From Bacteroidales bacterium (GTDB lineage Bacteria > Bacteroidota > Bacteroidia > Bacteroidales > UBA932), in contig JAAZIA010000022.1 of NCBI GenBank assembly GCA_012510445.1, positions 62,001-126,000 on the forward strand: a stretch of 64,000 bases of DNA, in the 5' to 3' direction. Numbering within the stretch: the stretch's first letter is position 1; the number at the start of each line of letters is the position of its first letter. Shown piece after piece: positions 36,214 to 44,390 of this stretch. The translations under genes were made by a program, and so were the position numbers. The notes beneath the pieces were generated by a model. It was given only the letters and a program-made list of their open reading frames with translations, was not told the origin of the DNA and searched no databases.

Positions 36214-37359
36214 CTATGTGTACAGCCGTTCTGCTATTTGAACGGCATTGAGTGCGGCTCCTTTGCGCAGATTGTCTGCCACAGTCCATAGTTCCAGTCC
36301 GTTGGGAACTGAAACGTCGCGACGTACCCGCCCCACATACACAAGGTCTGTTCCTTCGGCTTCCAGCGGTGTAGCCACTTCTGCTTGTTTTTCCGAATTC
36401 TTTGTCAATGATAGCCCGGGAAAGGTGTGCAACAGTTGATGCACTTTATCCATAGTAAAAGGACGGGCAAATTGTGCGTTTATACTTACGCAATGCGCCC
36501 CTCTTACAGGGACCCGTACGGTGGTGGCCGAAACCCCTATGGTAGAGGTGTTGAATATTTTTCTTGTTTCCAGGGCCATCTTCTTTTCTTCTTCTGAGTA
36601 TCCGTCAGACAGTATGTCGCCTATCAGGGGAATGGCGTTGCCGTAAATGGGGTAGGGATATACACTGTCAATATTTTTCGCGACGCTGCTGTTACCGGTC
36701 GCCTTGTTGCTGCTACCGGTCGCCTTATTGCATCCTTGTGGGGTGGCCCCCTCTGCCATCCATTGTTGGCGTTCGTACTCCAATTGGTCCAGTCCTTTGC
36801 GTCCGGAACCGCTCACAGACTGGTACGTTGCGGCTACAATGCGCTGCAATGTAAAGGCTTTGTGCAAAGGGGCCAAAGCCATGACCATTTGTATGGTAGA
36901 ACAGTTGGGGTTGGCTACCAGACAATGGAAGGGTTGTAGCAAATGCCCGTTGATTTCCGGAACTACTAAAGGAACGCGCCTGTCCATCCTCCAGCACGAA
37001 GAGTTGTCCACTACTTTCCATCCTGCTTCTGCAAAGCGGGAGGCCCATATTTTTGACACGGCACTTCCGGCAGAAAAAAGGGCTATACCCGGCTCTGTTT
37101 TTAGTGCTTGCTCCAAGGGTACCACGGGAATTTCGCAGCCTCGGAACAAGACGATATTTCCTGCCGAGCGCTCAGAAGCAGCGGGAATGAGCTGTTTCAC
37201 GGGAAAATTTCTTTCTTCCAACAGGCGCACGATGGTACGGCCCACCAGTCCGGTAGCTCCGGCTACCAATACGGGTACAGCGATTTTGACTGTGTGCTCC
37301 GAGGCAGTTACCCGGCCTGCGATTACGCGGGCGTTGCTTGTTTTATCTAAGGAATTCAT
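36214..37359 (-). CDS. asd: aspartate-semialdehyde dehydrogenase
   Basis: Asd reduces aspartyl phosphate to aspartate semialdehyde, feeding Lys/mDAP, Thr and Met synthesis. The NADP loop is 'VLVAGATGLVGRTIV' and the active-site Cys is in 'VANPNCSTIQMV'. I choose the ATG at 37359, which overlaps the thrA TGA as ATGA (381 aa); another ATG is two codons upstream. The protein is about 40-50 residues longer than usual. It has an N-terminal extension of about 27 residues and a Ser/Asn/Ala/Thr/Gly/Lys insertion with a duplicated 'NKATG' unit just before 'VYPYPIYGNAIP'. Confidence 0.94.
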   Translation of the reverse strand: MNSLDKTSNARVIAGRVTASEHTVKIAVPVLVAGATGLVGRTIVRLLEERNFPVKQLIPAASERSAGNIVLFRGCEIPVVPLEQALKTEPGIALFSAGSAVSKIWASRFAEAGWKVVDNSSCWRMDRRVPLVVPEINGHLLQPFHCLVANPNCSTIQMVMALAPLHKAFTLQRIVAATYQSVSGSGRKGLDQLEYERQQWMAEGATPQGCNKATGSSNKATGNSSVAKNIDSVYPYPIYGNAIPLIGDILSDGYSEEEKKMALETRKIFNTSTIGVSATTVRVPVRGAHCVSINAQFARPFTMDKVHQLLHTFPGLSLTKNSEKQAEVATPLEAEGTDLVYVGRVRRDVSVPNGLELWTVADNLRKGAALNAVQIAERLYT

Positions 37360-39797
37360 ACGCATTGGAATATATCGTTAATCAATCCAGAGGCTGTCTG
37401 TTCTGCTCCGGCTCCGGCTCCTTCAACACGTATGCCGTTGGGGTACATACGGCTGTAAAGAACTACCGAGGCATCTGTGCCTGAGAGGCTGTAAAAGGGA
37501 TGGTCTTCCGGCACAAACTCTAGACCTACTTGCACAGTGCTTGTCTTTGACGTTGTGTTTTTTGCTTGTACAGGATCGGTTTCTATACGGGCCACATACC
37601 GGGGGCGGGTGCCGCTCTTTTGGGTCTCTTGCCACAGGGCTTGAAAGTGAACTTCATCAGGCCAGGCAGGGGGCAGGAACGAGTGGCTTTCCACTTGGTT
37701 TTCTTCCATGTCCAGACCGCATTCACGGGCCAGGATAAGGGCCTTACGGATGACATCGGTACCGGAAAGGTCCGTCATGGGGTCGGGTTCTGTGTAGCCC
37801 AATTGCCTGGCTTCTTCCACTACCTGGTGGAAAGGGGTGGTACTGTTATATTCACTAAAGACATAGTTGAGCGTACCGGACAAGCACGCTTCTATACGGG
37901 TGGGGGTATCGCCGCTGCGGTTCATTTGCCGTAGGACAGATATGACCGGTAAGGCAGCTCCTACATTGGTCTCGTAAAGAAAAGGAACTTTTTGGTCTAC
38001 TGTTTTCTGCCTTATTTTTCTGTAAAAATCCATGGGCAGGGTATTGGCAATTTTATTGCATGCCGTTATGGTAATCCGGGACGAGAGAATGTCTGCATAA
38101 CGTGCGGCAATGTATCTGTCTGACGTACAATCTACAAAAATACTGTTCTGCAGGTTGGCTTCTATCATTTTGTCAATAAAAGCCCCGTTGCGGTTGGCTT
38201 CGCCATCTGCTTCTCCCGTAAGCACACTATGTATGGTTTCTGCATCCAGCCCTTCTTTGCGAAAGATCATTCGGCGGCTGTTGCTTATGCCGCAGATCTG
38301 CACATCAACTCCTTCGTTCTCCAGCCAAGAGCTGTGCAGGGAAAAGACCATTGACGTAAGGCTTTTGCCTACATTCCCCCATCCGGCAATAAAGAGGTTG
38401 AGGCGGCGTGTGGGAGAACCAAAAAACTCTTGATGAACGGCCCGGATGGCTTCGTCTGCATCGCCGGTGCTGACAACGGCAGAAACGTTTTTTTCTGAAG
38501 AACCTTGCGCAATGGCACGGATGGTAATGTTGCGACGTCCAATGGCTTCGAACATGCGTCCGCTGGCCCCCGATTGGTTCTTCATATCGGCTCCAATCAG
38601 GCTGATGATGGAAAACCCGCTTTCTACTTTGAGCGGCTCTACTTTTTGCAACGAAATCTCGTAGGCAAACGTATCGTCGGCTGCTTTTTTTGCTTTTTCT
38701 GCATCTTTTTGCTCTATGGCCACCAGCATGGTATGGACAGAAGAGGCCTGTGTAATGAGTATGATATTGATTTGCTCTTGCGTAAGGGCGTTGAACAGGC
38801 GGCTGGAATACCCCGGGATGCCTACCATACCGCTTCCTTCCATAGATAAAAGAGCAATGCGGTCACTACCGGAAATGCCTCGGATTTTCTCTTTTCCTTC
38901 CGGCGGATCTTGTTCTATGAGCGTACCAGGTCTTTGAGGATGAAACGTGTTTTTTACCATAATGGGAATGCCTTTGGAAACGACAGGCTGTATGGTGGGA
39001 GGATAGACTACGCGGGCACCAAAGTGAGACAACTCCAAAGCTTCTTTGTACGAAATGTTTTCTATGGTATGCACATCCGACACAATGCGCGGGTCTGCCG
39101 TCATCATGCCGTCTACATCTGTCCAGATCCATAACATACGGGCCTTAGACCCCACGGCCATAAGAGAAGCCGTATAGTCCGAACCCCCGCGTCCCAGGGT
39201 GGTGGTGCGGCCTTCTGCGTCCGAGGCAATGTACCCGGGAACGATAAAAGTCTTAACGGGATTGGATTTTACCATCTGGCGGATGTTACGGAAGGTGGTG
39301 TCTGTGTCTACCGTAATTTGCGACGAAGAAGGACCGGTACGGACAATTTCGCGTGCGTCTGTCCAGCGGCAGCTCATACCGGCAAGCGTGCACATGGCTT
39401 CCAGAATGCGCGTAGACAACAACTCTCCAAAACTAACAATCAAATCGGACGTGGCCGGGCTTAACTCTCTGATAAGAAAGGCTCCCCGGCAGATGTCGCG
39501 CAATTTTTCAAACAACTGCGAGAGTGTTTGGCTTACTTCTTTCCTAAAATCGGGCGGAAGCAATTGGTGTATGACTTCTGTATGTTTTTCTTCCAGTTCT
39601 TTGATATTGTCCAGATAAGCCGTATGGCCGCCGGCAGCCAACCGGCCTGTGTTTGTGAGCGTATTGGTTACCCCGCTCAAAGCAGAGATTACCACAATGG
39701 TTCTGTCATTTTCAGACGCTTCTTTAATAATCTGTACTACTTGTTTTATAGAAGAAGCATCGGCTACTGAACTTCCTCCAAATTTAAGAACTTGCAT
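37356..39797 (-). CDS. thrA: bifunctional aspartokinase / homoserine dehydrogenase
   Basis: ThrA catalyses the first and third steps from aspartate to homoserine. The N-terminal aspartokinase begins 'VLKFGGSSVADA', with 'GRGGSDYTASL' in the kinase fold. Two ACT regulatory domains occupy roughly residues 310-460 ('SLIGADMKNQSG'), and the homoserine dehydrogenase starts at about 470 with the Rossmann motif 'FIAGWGNVGKSL'. 'DLSGTDVIRKALILARE' is a catalytic-domain block. The 813-aa length matches E. coli ThrA. It overlaps metX by 34 bp and asd by 4 bp, so the enzymes before and after it in the pathway are translationally linked. Confidence 0.97.
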   Translation of the reverse strand: MQVLKFGGSSVADASSIKQVVQIIKEASENDRTIVVISALSGVTNTLTNTGRLAAGGHTAYLDNIKELEEKHTEVIHQLLPPDFRKEVSQTLSQLFEKLRDICRGAFLIRELSPATSDLIVSFGELLSTRILEAMCTLAGMSCRWTDAREIVRTGPSSSQITVDTDTTFRNIRQMVKSNPVKTFIVPGYIASDAEGRTTTLGRGGSDYTASLMAVGSKARMLWIWTDVDGMMTADPRIVSDVHTIENISYKEALELSHFGARVVYPPTIQPVVSKGIPIMVKNTFHPQRPGTLIEQDPPEGKEKIRGISGSDRIALLSMEGSGMVGIPGYSSRLFNALTQEQINIILITQASSVHTMLVAIEQKDAEKAKKAADDTFAYEISLQKVEPLKVESGFSIISLIGADMKNQSGASGRMFEAIGRRNITIRAIAQGSSEKNVSAVVSTGDADEAIRAVHQEFFGSPTRRLNLFIAGWGNVGKSLTSMVFSLHSSWLENEGVDVQICGISNSRRMIFRKEGLDAETIHSVLTGEADGEANRNGAFIDKMIEANLQNSIFVDCTSDRYIAARYADILSSRITITACNKIANTLPMDFYRKIRQKTVDQKVPFLYETNVGAALPVISVLRQMNRSGDTPTRIEACLSGTLNYVFSEYNSTTPFHQVVEEARQLGYTEPDPMTDLSGTDVIRKALILARECGLDMEENQVESHSFLPPAWPDEVHFQALWQETQKSGTRPRYVARIETDPVQAKNTTSKTSTVQVGLEFVPEDHPFYSLSGTDASVVLYSRMYPNGIRVEGAGAGAEQTASGLINDIFQCV

Positions 39798-40855
39798 AAT
39801 GATGATGTAATTTGTTCGTATTCCAATAAAAAACCGTCGTGTCCAAAATCAGAGGTAATGACCTCTTTCCGGGCTTCCGGGATATGACGTGCCATGAAAT
39901 CAATTTCCGAGAGCGGAAAAAGAAGATCACTGTCAATACCAATACAAAGGGTACGTGCCGCTATCTGCGACAACGCTTTTTCTACACTGCTCCTCCCGCG
40001 TCCCACGTTGTGGGAATCCAGGCTGCGCGTGAGAACGTAATAACTATAAGCGCAGAACCGATTGGCCAGCTTTTCTCCCTGATATTGTTGGTAAGAGCAG
40101 GCGCGGGTGGCCGTAAGCACGTTGTTACAAGCCTCGGCCTGTGTTTGGCAATACCCTTCGTACGAGCGGTATGAAAGGAGCGCTATGGAGCGCGCGGCTG
40201 CCAGTCCCTGCCGCCCGGCACCGTTTGCTGTTTTGCTGCTGCTGCTGCCGTCTGCAGCTTTGTCGCTACTAGCTGTTGTGCTGCTTCCGTCTGCTGCGGA
40301 GCTGTTGCCGTTAGCAAATGTGGAATCGGCCAGAAGGGCCATGCGTTGCGATTCATTCAGAGCAGTAGCCCAGGGGCTTATACGGGCGCTGCAGGCTATC
40401 AGGCATAAATTTTTTATAAGCGAAGGGTTGCTTACGGCCCATTCTACGGCTTGAAAACCTCCGCTTGATCCACCAATTAACAGATGAATTTCTTCTATAC
40501 CTAATTCCCGGCGCAACAATTCGTGGGCTTGCACCATGTCGCGGATAGTAATGAGCGGAAAATCGGGACCGTCCGGTTGCGTGGAACCGTAACAAGAACC
40601 GATGACGTTGGCACAAATGATGAATTCACGGAAGGGGTCAAAAAACTTTCCTTTACCTACTAGAGTAGGCCACCAATCGCATGGGTTGGAGTTGGCCGTA
40701 AGGGCGTGGCAGATCCATATTACGCGCCTATTGTGATGACTGCCCGGGCTGCAATGGTAACGGACCCGGATCCCGGGAAGCACAGAGCCGCCTTCCAGAG
40801 GAAAAGGATGAGAATTGGTAAAAGTATGTTCTGTAAGGTACGTCTGTGCTTTCAT
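39764..40855 (-). CDS. metX: homoserine O-acetyltransferase
   Basis: MetX acetylates homoserine with acetyl-CoA, activating it for sulfur transfer. It has an alpha/beta-hydrolase fold with the nucleophile elbow 'GGSSGGFQAVEW' (Ser130), a C-terminal Asp in 'GIDSDLLFP' and a His in 'GHDGFLLEYE'. At about residues 181-214, in the lid just before the conserved 'RQGLAAARSIALLSYR', there is an extra low-complexity segment of Ser, Ala, Gly, Asp, Asn and Thr that normal MetX lacks. The gene overlaps metY by 4 bp (ATGA). Confidence 0.94.
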   Translation of the reverse strand: MKAQTYLTEHTFTNSHPFPLEGGSVLPGIRVRYHCSPGSHHNRRVIWICHALTANSNPCDWWPTLVGKGKFFDPFREFIICANVIGSCYGSTQPDGPDFPLITIRDMVQAHELLRRELGIEEIHLLIGGSSGGFQAVEWAVSNPSLIKNLCLIACSARISPWATALNESQRMALLADSTFANGNSSAADGSSTTASSDKAADGSSSSKTANGAGRQGLAAARSIALLSYRSYEGYCQTQAEACNNVLTATRACSYQQYQGEKLANRFCAYSYYVLTRSLDSHNVGRGRSSVEKALSQIAARTLCIGIDSDLLFPLSEIDFMARHIPEARKEVITSDFGHDGFLLEYEQITSSLCKFLNLEEVQ

Positions 40856-42138
40856 AACGGGATCTTTTTAAGGGACCGCTCCAAGTCGGACTTTATGTCG
40901 TCAATATGCTCAATGCCTGCAGAGAGGCGTAGGGTGCCGGGGTTAATGCCTGCTGTGCGCAGTTGGGTATCTGTCATTTGGCCGTGTGTGGTAGAAGCCG
41001 GATGGGCAATGAGCGTTTTGTTGTCTCCCACGTTTACCAGATGCGTTATCAGTTGCAACCGTTCTACAAAGGCGGCCGTTTGGCTGCGGTCACCTTTAAG
41101 CGTAAAGCTGAGGACAGATCCGCTTCCCTTTGTAAAATACTTGCGGGCGTTTTCGTAAGACGGGTGTGTCTTTAGTCCTGGATACTGTACGTTTTCCACT
41201 TGCTTTTGCGATTGAAGCCACCGGGCCAGCTCCAAGGCGTTGTCCATGGCCCGCTGCATACGTAAAGACAGCGTTTCTGTGCCTTGTAGAATGAGCCAAG
41301 CGTTGAAAGGCGACAGGCAACAGCCAAAATCACGCAAAGCTAGGGCTCTGGCCCGTGCACAAAAGGTTCTGTCTTTAAAAGCGGTCAAAAAGTTGAGGTT
41401 GTTGTACGAAGCACACGGCTCTTCAAAGTGCGGGAAACGGCCACTATCCCATGGGAAGGTACCTGCCTCGGCAATGATCCCGGCAATGCTGTTTCCGTGA
41501 CCTCCTAGCCACTTGGTAGCAGAATGTGTTACCAGGGCGGCTCCATACTCTGCGGGACGGAACAGGTATCCCCCTCCTCCAAAGGTGTTGTCCACAATAA
41601 GGGGGATGCGTTTCTTAAGGCAGAACTCTGCAAGGAAGTCAAAATGAGGTACATGATAATTAGAGTTGGCTATGGTTTCAGTAAAAACACCTTTGGTACG
41701 GTCATCAATAAGGGCTTTTGCATGGTGCGGTTCTTGTCCGTCTGCAAAGCGGACTTCTATACCCAGGCTGCGGAAACGGTCTCTAAAGAGGGTATAGGTA
41801 CCTCCATATAAAGCGGGAAAAGTAATTATGTTGTCACCCGGTTGTGCAAGGCTTTCAAAGACTAAAAAATGAGCTGCCTGCCCGGACGAGACGGCCAGTG
41901 CTGCTGTACATTGTTCCAAAGCAGCTACCCTCTCTTCCAGCACGGCCACCGTAGGGTTGGACAATCGGGAATAAATATGACCTTCCTGTTGCAGCTGAAA
42001 CAGGCGTGCGGCGTGGTCCATGTTGTCAAAACAGAACGAGGCCGTTTGGTAGAGAGGGGTGGCACAAGCTCCCGTAGCCGGGTCTTGTGTATGCCCGGCA
42101 TGGACCTGTAAGGTCTCAAAACGATTGAAAACAGACAT
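40852..42138 (-). CDS. metY: O-acetylhomoserine sulfhydrylase (PLP-dependent)
   Basis: A 428-aa Cys/Met-metabolism PLP enzyme that uses O-acetylhomoserine from MetX and a sulfur donor to make homocysteine. The PLP lysine is in 'VTHSATKWLGGHGNS'. 'ETLQVHAGHTQDPATGA', 'YSRLSNPTVAVLEER' and 'VSSGQAAHF' are typical of the MetY branch. It is the first gene of the metY-metX-thrA-asd operon, behind a structured leader. Some family members accept other O-acyl substrates, so exact specificity is inferred from the metX neighbour. Confidence 0.93.
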   Translation of the reverse strand: MSVFNRFETLQVHAGHTQDPATGACATPLYQTASFCFDNMDHAARLFQLQQEGHIYSRLSNPTVAVLEERVAALEQCTAALAVSSGQAAHFLVFESLAQPGDNIITFPALYGGTYTLFRDRFRSLGIEVRFADGQEPHHAKALIDDRTKGVFTETIANSNYHVPHFDFLAEFCLKKRIPLIVDNTFGGGGYLFRPAEYGAALVTHSATKWLGGHGNSIAGIIAEAGTFPWDSGRFPHFEEPCASYNNLNFLTAFKDRTFCARARALALRDFGCCLSPFNAWLILQGTETLSLRMQRAMDNALELARWLQSQKQVENVQYPGLKTHPSYENARKYFTKGSGSVLSFTLKGDRSQTAAFVERLQLITHLVNVGDNKTLIAHPASTTHGQMTDTQLRTAGINPGTLRLSAGIEHIDDIKSDLERSLKKIPL

Positions 42139-42278
42139 AAGTCAGTTAATTAAAAAATTATGAAAATGTTGGAAAAGGGGGTGGGATTACAGAGAAATCC
42201 CCGCGGAAATGCATCTTATCGATGCATTCGCATTATCATAGAAAGTGTGTGAGAAAGATTTTTCACGGTGCAAATATA
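42139..42278 (-). promoter_or_regulatory. promoter and structured 5' leader of the metY operon
   Basis: A -7 element TATATTTG lies at 42278-42271 on the minus strand, predicting a leader of about 125 nt. It can fold into AATGCATC/GATGCATT (42208-42228, loop of 5) and GGGATT/AATCCC (42183-42201, loop of 7), the second followed by a C/T-rich run before the start codon. This suggests attenuation or ligand/protein control. The SAM-I core sequences are not present, so I do not assign it to a known riboswitch class. Confidence 0.5.
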
Positions 42279-42318
42279 GCAACTTTTTTAAATTCTGTTT
42301 CATTTTAAAGATATATTA

Positions 42319-42350
42319 TTTGGTTTATAAAATAAAGTACTTTATATTTG
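42319..42350 (+). promoter_or_regulatory. promoter of the membrane protein/regulator pair
   Basis: -33 TTTG at 42319-42322, a 20-nt spacer, then -7 TATATTTG at 42343-42350. It lies 25 bp before the ATG at 42376. Confidence 0.7.
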
Positions 42351-42375
42351 CAAGTGAAATTCAAACACTGTAATC

Positions 42376-42963
42376 ATGGAAAATGTATTAAACGAAAAAG
42401 AAAGTATGGATTTGATCGTAAGAACGATTGAACAAACACGCCGCAGGGTAGAGAAGCATGCCGGTCTTCCTATGCTCCTGTTTGGTTATTTGAGTGTAAT
42501 CACCTCACTGGCAGTATGGCTGTTAATTTCCCGCACAGGCAATTACAGATACCATTTTCTTTGGGCGGCTGTTCCTGTGTTGGGCTGGCTATTACTCGCT
42601 ATTATGGGTAGGAACCGTAGCCGGAAAACCGAAGCCCCTCGTACTCATATAAGCATCCTGATCACGCGTATCTGGTTGCTGATTTCCGGTATTATGGTTC
42701 TGGCTATGGTAATCATCTTTGTGGAACAAGCTTTTCCTGCTCCTTTTCTTTTTATCCTGCTAACGGGTCTGGGGGTGGCTTGCACCGGATTGGTGGTAAA
42801 GTATACACCCTTTGTAGTGTGTGGTATTCTGGGAGTACTGCTATCCTTTGCTTCTCTGTGGCTTACCGGGTTACTGTACCTTCCGGCACTGGCCTTGGTT
42901 TTTGCCGTTATGATGGTAATTCCCGGTCACTTGTTGCAACATGCCTTGCATAAAAAACAGTAA
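42376..42963 (+). CDS. uncharacterised membrane protein paired with a winged-helix regulator
   Basis: A 195-aa protein with a charged N-terminal helix ('NEKESMDLIVRTIEQTRRRVE') followed by five or six membrane segments (for example 'FLWAAVPVLGWLLLAIM', 'ITRIWLLISGIMVLAMVIIFV', 'TPFVVCGILGVLLSFASLWL'). I do not recognise a named family. Its stop is 4 bp from the next start, so it forms a two-gene operon with the small regulator. In Bacteroidota such pairs are common, and the regulator often controls the pair. Its function is unknown. Confidence 0.75.
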   Translation: MENVLNEKESMDLIVRTIEQTRRRVEKHAGLPMLLFGYLSVITSLAVWLLISRTGNYRYHFLWAAVPVLGWLLLAIMGRNRSRKTEAPRTHISILITRIWLLISGIMVLAMVIIFVEQAFPAPFLFILLTGLGVACTGLVVKYTPFVVCGILGVLLSFASLWLTGLLYLPALALVFAVMMVIPGHLLQHALHKKQ

Positions 42964-42967
42964 AGCC

Positions 42968-43252
42968 ATGCGTAAAGAACTGGATCCTTTGCTGCATTCC
43001 CCGCTGCGTTTGACCATTATGTCTGTTCTGGTTTCTGTAGAAAAAGCAGATTTCACTTTTCTACAGCAACAAACCGGGGCAACGTCGGGGAACTTGAGTG
43101 TACAGCTGGACAAGCTGAGTACAGCAGGGTATATAGAAATTGAAAAAACGTTTAAAGGCAAAAAGCCCAGAACTCTTTGCCGCATTACCGACCGGGGACT
43201 GGATGCCTTCCGCCAATACGCAGAAACCCTTAAGGGGTATTTGAATGTGTGA
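42968..43252 (+). CDS. winged-helix transcriptional regulator
   Basis: A 94-aa DNA-binding protein starting at the ATG at 42968. 'LDPLLHSPLRLTIMSVLV' is the first helix pair. 'TFLQQQTGATSGNLSVQLDKLSTAGYIEIEK' (shown in parts) contains the recognition helix, and 'KKPRTLCRITDRGLDAFRQYAE' is the wing and last helix. The pattern matches the HTH_34/ArsR-like winged-helix group. It is cotranscribed with the upstream membrane protein and is a likely autoregulator. Its 3' end overlaps the convergent AlbA_2 gene by 23 bp. Confidence 0.88.
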   Translation: MRKELDPLLHSPLRLTIMSVLVSVEKADFTFLQQQTGATSGNLSVQLDKLSTAGYIEIEKTFKGKKPRTLCRITDRGLDAFRQYAETLKGYLNV

Positions 43253-43853
43253 AGGGGTGTGGCAGGCTACCGCCGGCAATCAGGCCGGATAGCACGTCTA
43301 TGCATTCTTTTTCCGTCATCAGGCTCAGCCTCGAAAGTGTCTTCACATCATAATTGTTTTGGCCGTCTTGTGTTTTAAGCACTTCCAGCAGCCGTTTGTG
43401 GCGGCTGTCCAGAGTAAAGGAAAGCGGTTTTGAGGTCCGCAATTTATACAGGACGGCCATTTCCAATGCAGTAGCCACTTTATTTTCGTCTCCCTTACGC
43501 AAGTACCCTGTGTATCTGCCGTTTTCCGAGGGTGCTTTGTGAGGAGCTTTCAGACTTTTAGGAACGTGCACTTCCAGCACGGTTTTACCTTCAAAAACCC
43601 ATTCTTTGATTTCGTACGTTACAGCAGGTTTGCAAAAGACATGAGCGGCTGCTTCTACTACATAGGCTTCTTCTTCTTTATGTTTTAACCCTGTAATTTT
43701 TCCGTTATCCTTCACTCCTACCAACATGCGGCCTCCCTCTGTATTGGCAAAAGCAGCCAGGGTTCTGGCAATCTTGCGGGCATCGCTCAGGAAATACTTA
43801 AAATCCTGATGCCGATGTTCCCCTTCACGAATCATTTTAAGGAGCGGATGCAT
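43230..43853 (-). CDS. AlbA_2-domain (Schlafen-like) putative DNA-binding protein
   Basis: A 207-aa protein with an N-terminal AlbA_2 domain: 'FKYFLSDARKIARTLAAFANTEGG', then 'RMLVGVKDNGKITGLKHKEE', where the AFANTxGG pattern is diagnostic. These domains occur in prokaryotic Schlafen-like proteins and regulators. The C-terminal part resembles a winged helix ('NYDVKTLSRLSLMTEKECIDVLSGL'). I use the ATG at 43853, which is preceded by TATCTTTG only 4 nt away. Its role is unknown. It is divergent from msrA. Confidence 0.8.
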   Translation of the reverse strand: MHPLLKMIREGEHRHQDFKYFLSDARKIARTLAAFANTEGGRMLVGVKDNGKITGLKHKEEEAYVVEAAAHVFCKPAVTYEIKEWVFEGKTVLEVHVPKSLKAPHKAPSENGRYTGYLRKGDENKVATALEMAVLYKLRTSKPLSFTLDSRHKRLLEVLKTQDGQNNYDVKTLSRLSLMTEKECIDVLSGLIAGGSLPHPFTHSNTP

Positions 43854-43857
43854 GGTG

Positions 43858-43899
43858 CAAAGATAAGGAATGGAACGCATTTCTTTTTTTATATCTTTG
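43858..43899. promoter_or_regulatory. divergent, nearly leaderless -7 elements (AlbA_2 gene and msrA)
   Basis: Minus strand 43865-43858 is TATCTTTG, 4 nt before the AlbA_2 ATG (43853). Plus strand 43892-43899 is TATCTTTG, 4 nt before the msrA ATG (43904). Both predict transcripts beginning at or next to the start codon. Confidence 0.55.
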
Positions 43900-43903
43900 T
43901 TTT

Positions 43904-44383
43904 ATGGAAAAAGCAATCTTCGCAGCAGGCTGTTTCTGGGGCGTGCAGCATTACCTGGATAGTGTTCCGGGTGTTATTAAGACGACAGTGGGTTATACGG
44001 GCGGACATAAGGAAGAACCCCTGTACGAAGAAGTGAAATCCCGGACAACTGGACATGCCGAGGCGGTAGAAGTGGAGTTTGACCCTGTACTGGTCTCGTT
44101 TGAAGAATTGTGCAAACTGTTCTTTGAAATCCACGATCCGGGGCAGAAAGACGGCCAAGGACCCGACATTGGGCCGCAGTATCGGTCAGAAATTTTCTAT
44201 ACCAATGACCGGCAACGCGTAGTAGCAGAAAAATTCATGAAACAACTGAAGGAAAAAGGCCACACTGTACACACGGCACTTACCCCGGCCGGTCGGTTCT
44301 GGCCCGCAGAAAAGTACCACCAACATTACTATAGGAAAACAGGTGACAACCCGTATTGTCATTTTCGCATAAAAAAATTCTAA
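43904..44383 (+). CDS. msrA: peptide methionine-S-sulfoxide reductase A
   Basis: MsrA repairs the S-diastereomer of methionine sulfoxide in proteins. The catalytic Cys10 is in 'FAAGCFWGVQHYL' (GCFWG signature), and 'VGYTGGHKEEP', 'HDPGQKDGQGPDIGPQYRS' and 'EKYHQHYYRK' are further family blocks. The 159-aa protein has no signal peptide and no fused MsrB domain. The ettA gene follows 7 bp later. Confidence 0.97.
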   Translation: MEKAIFAAGCFWGVQHYLDSVPGVIKTTVGYTGGHKEEPLYEEVKSRTTGHAEAVEVEFDPVLVSFEELCKLFFEIHDPGQKDGQGPDIGPQYRSEIFYTNDRQRVVAEKFMKQLKEKGHTVHTALTPAGRFWPAEKYHQHYYRKTGDNPYCHFRIKKF

Positions 44384-44390
44384 TACACTT

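Noticed and set aside
42139-42278. SAM-I riboswitch upstream of metY
   Set aside because: The characteristic conserved SAM-I core sequences were not found on the minus strand; kept only as an unassigned structured leader.
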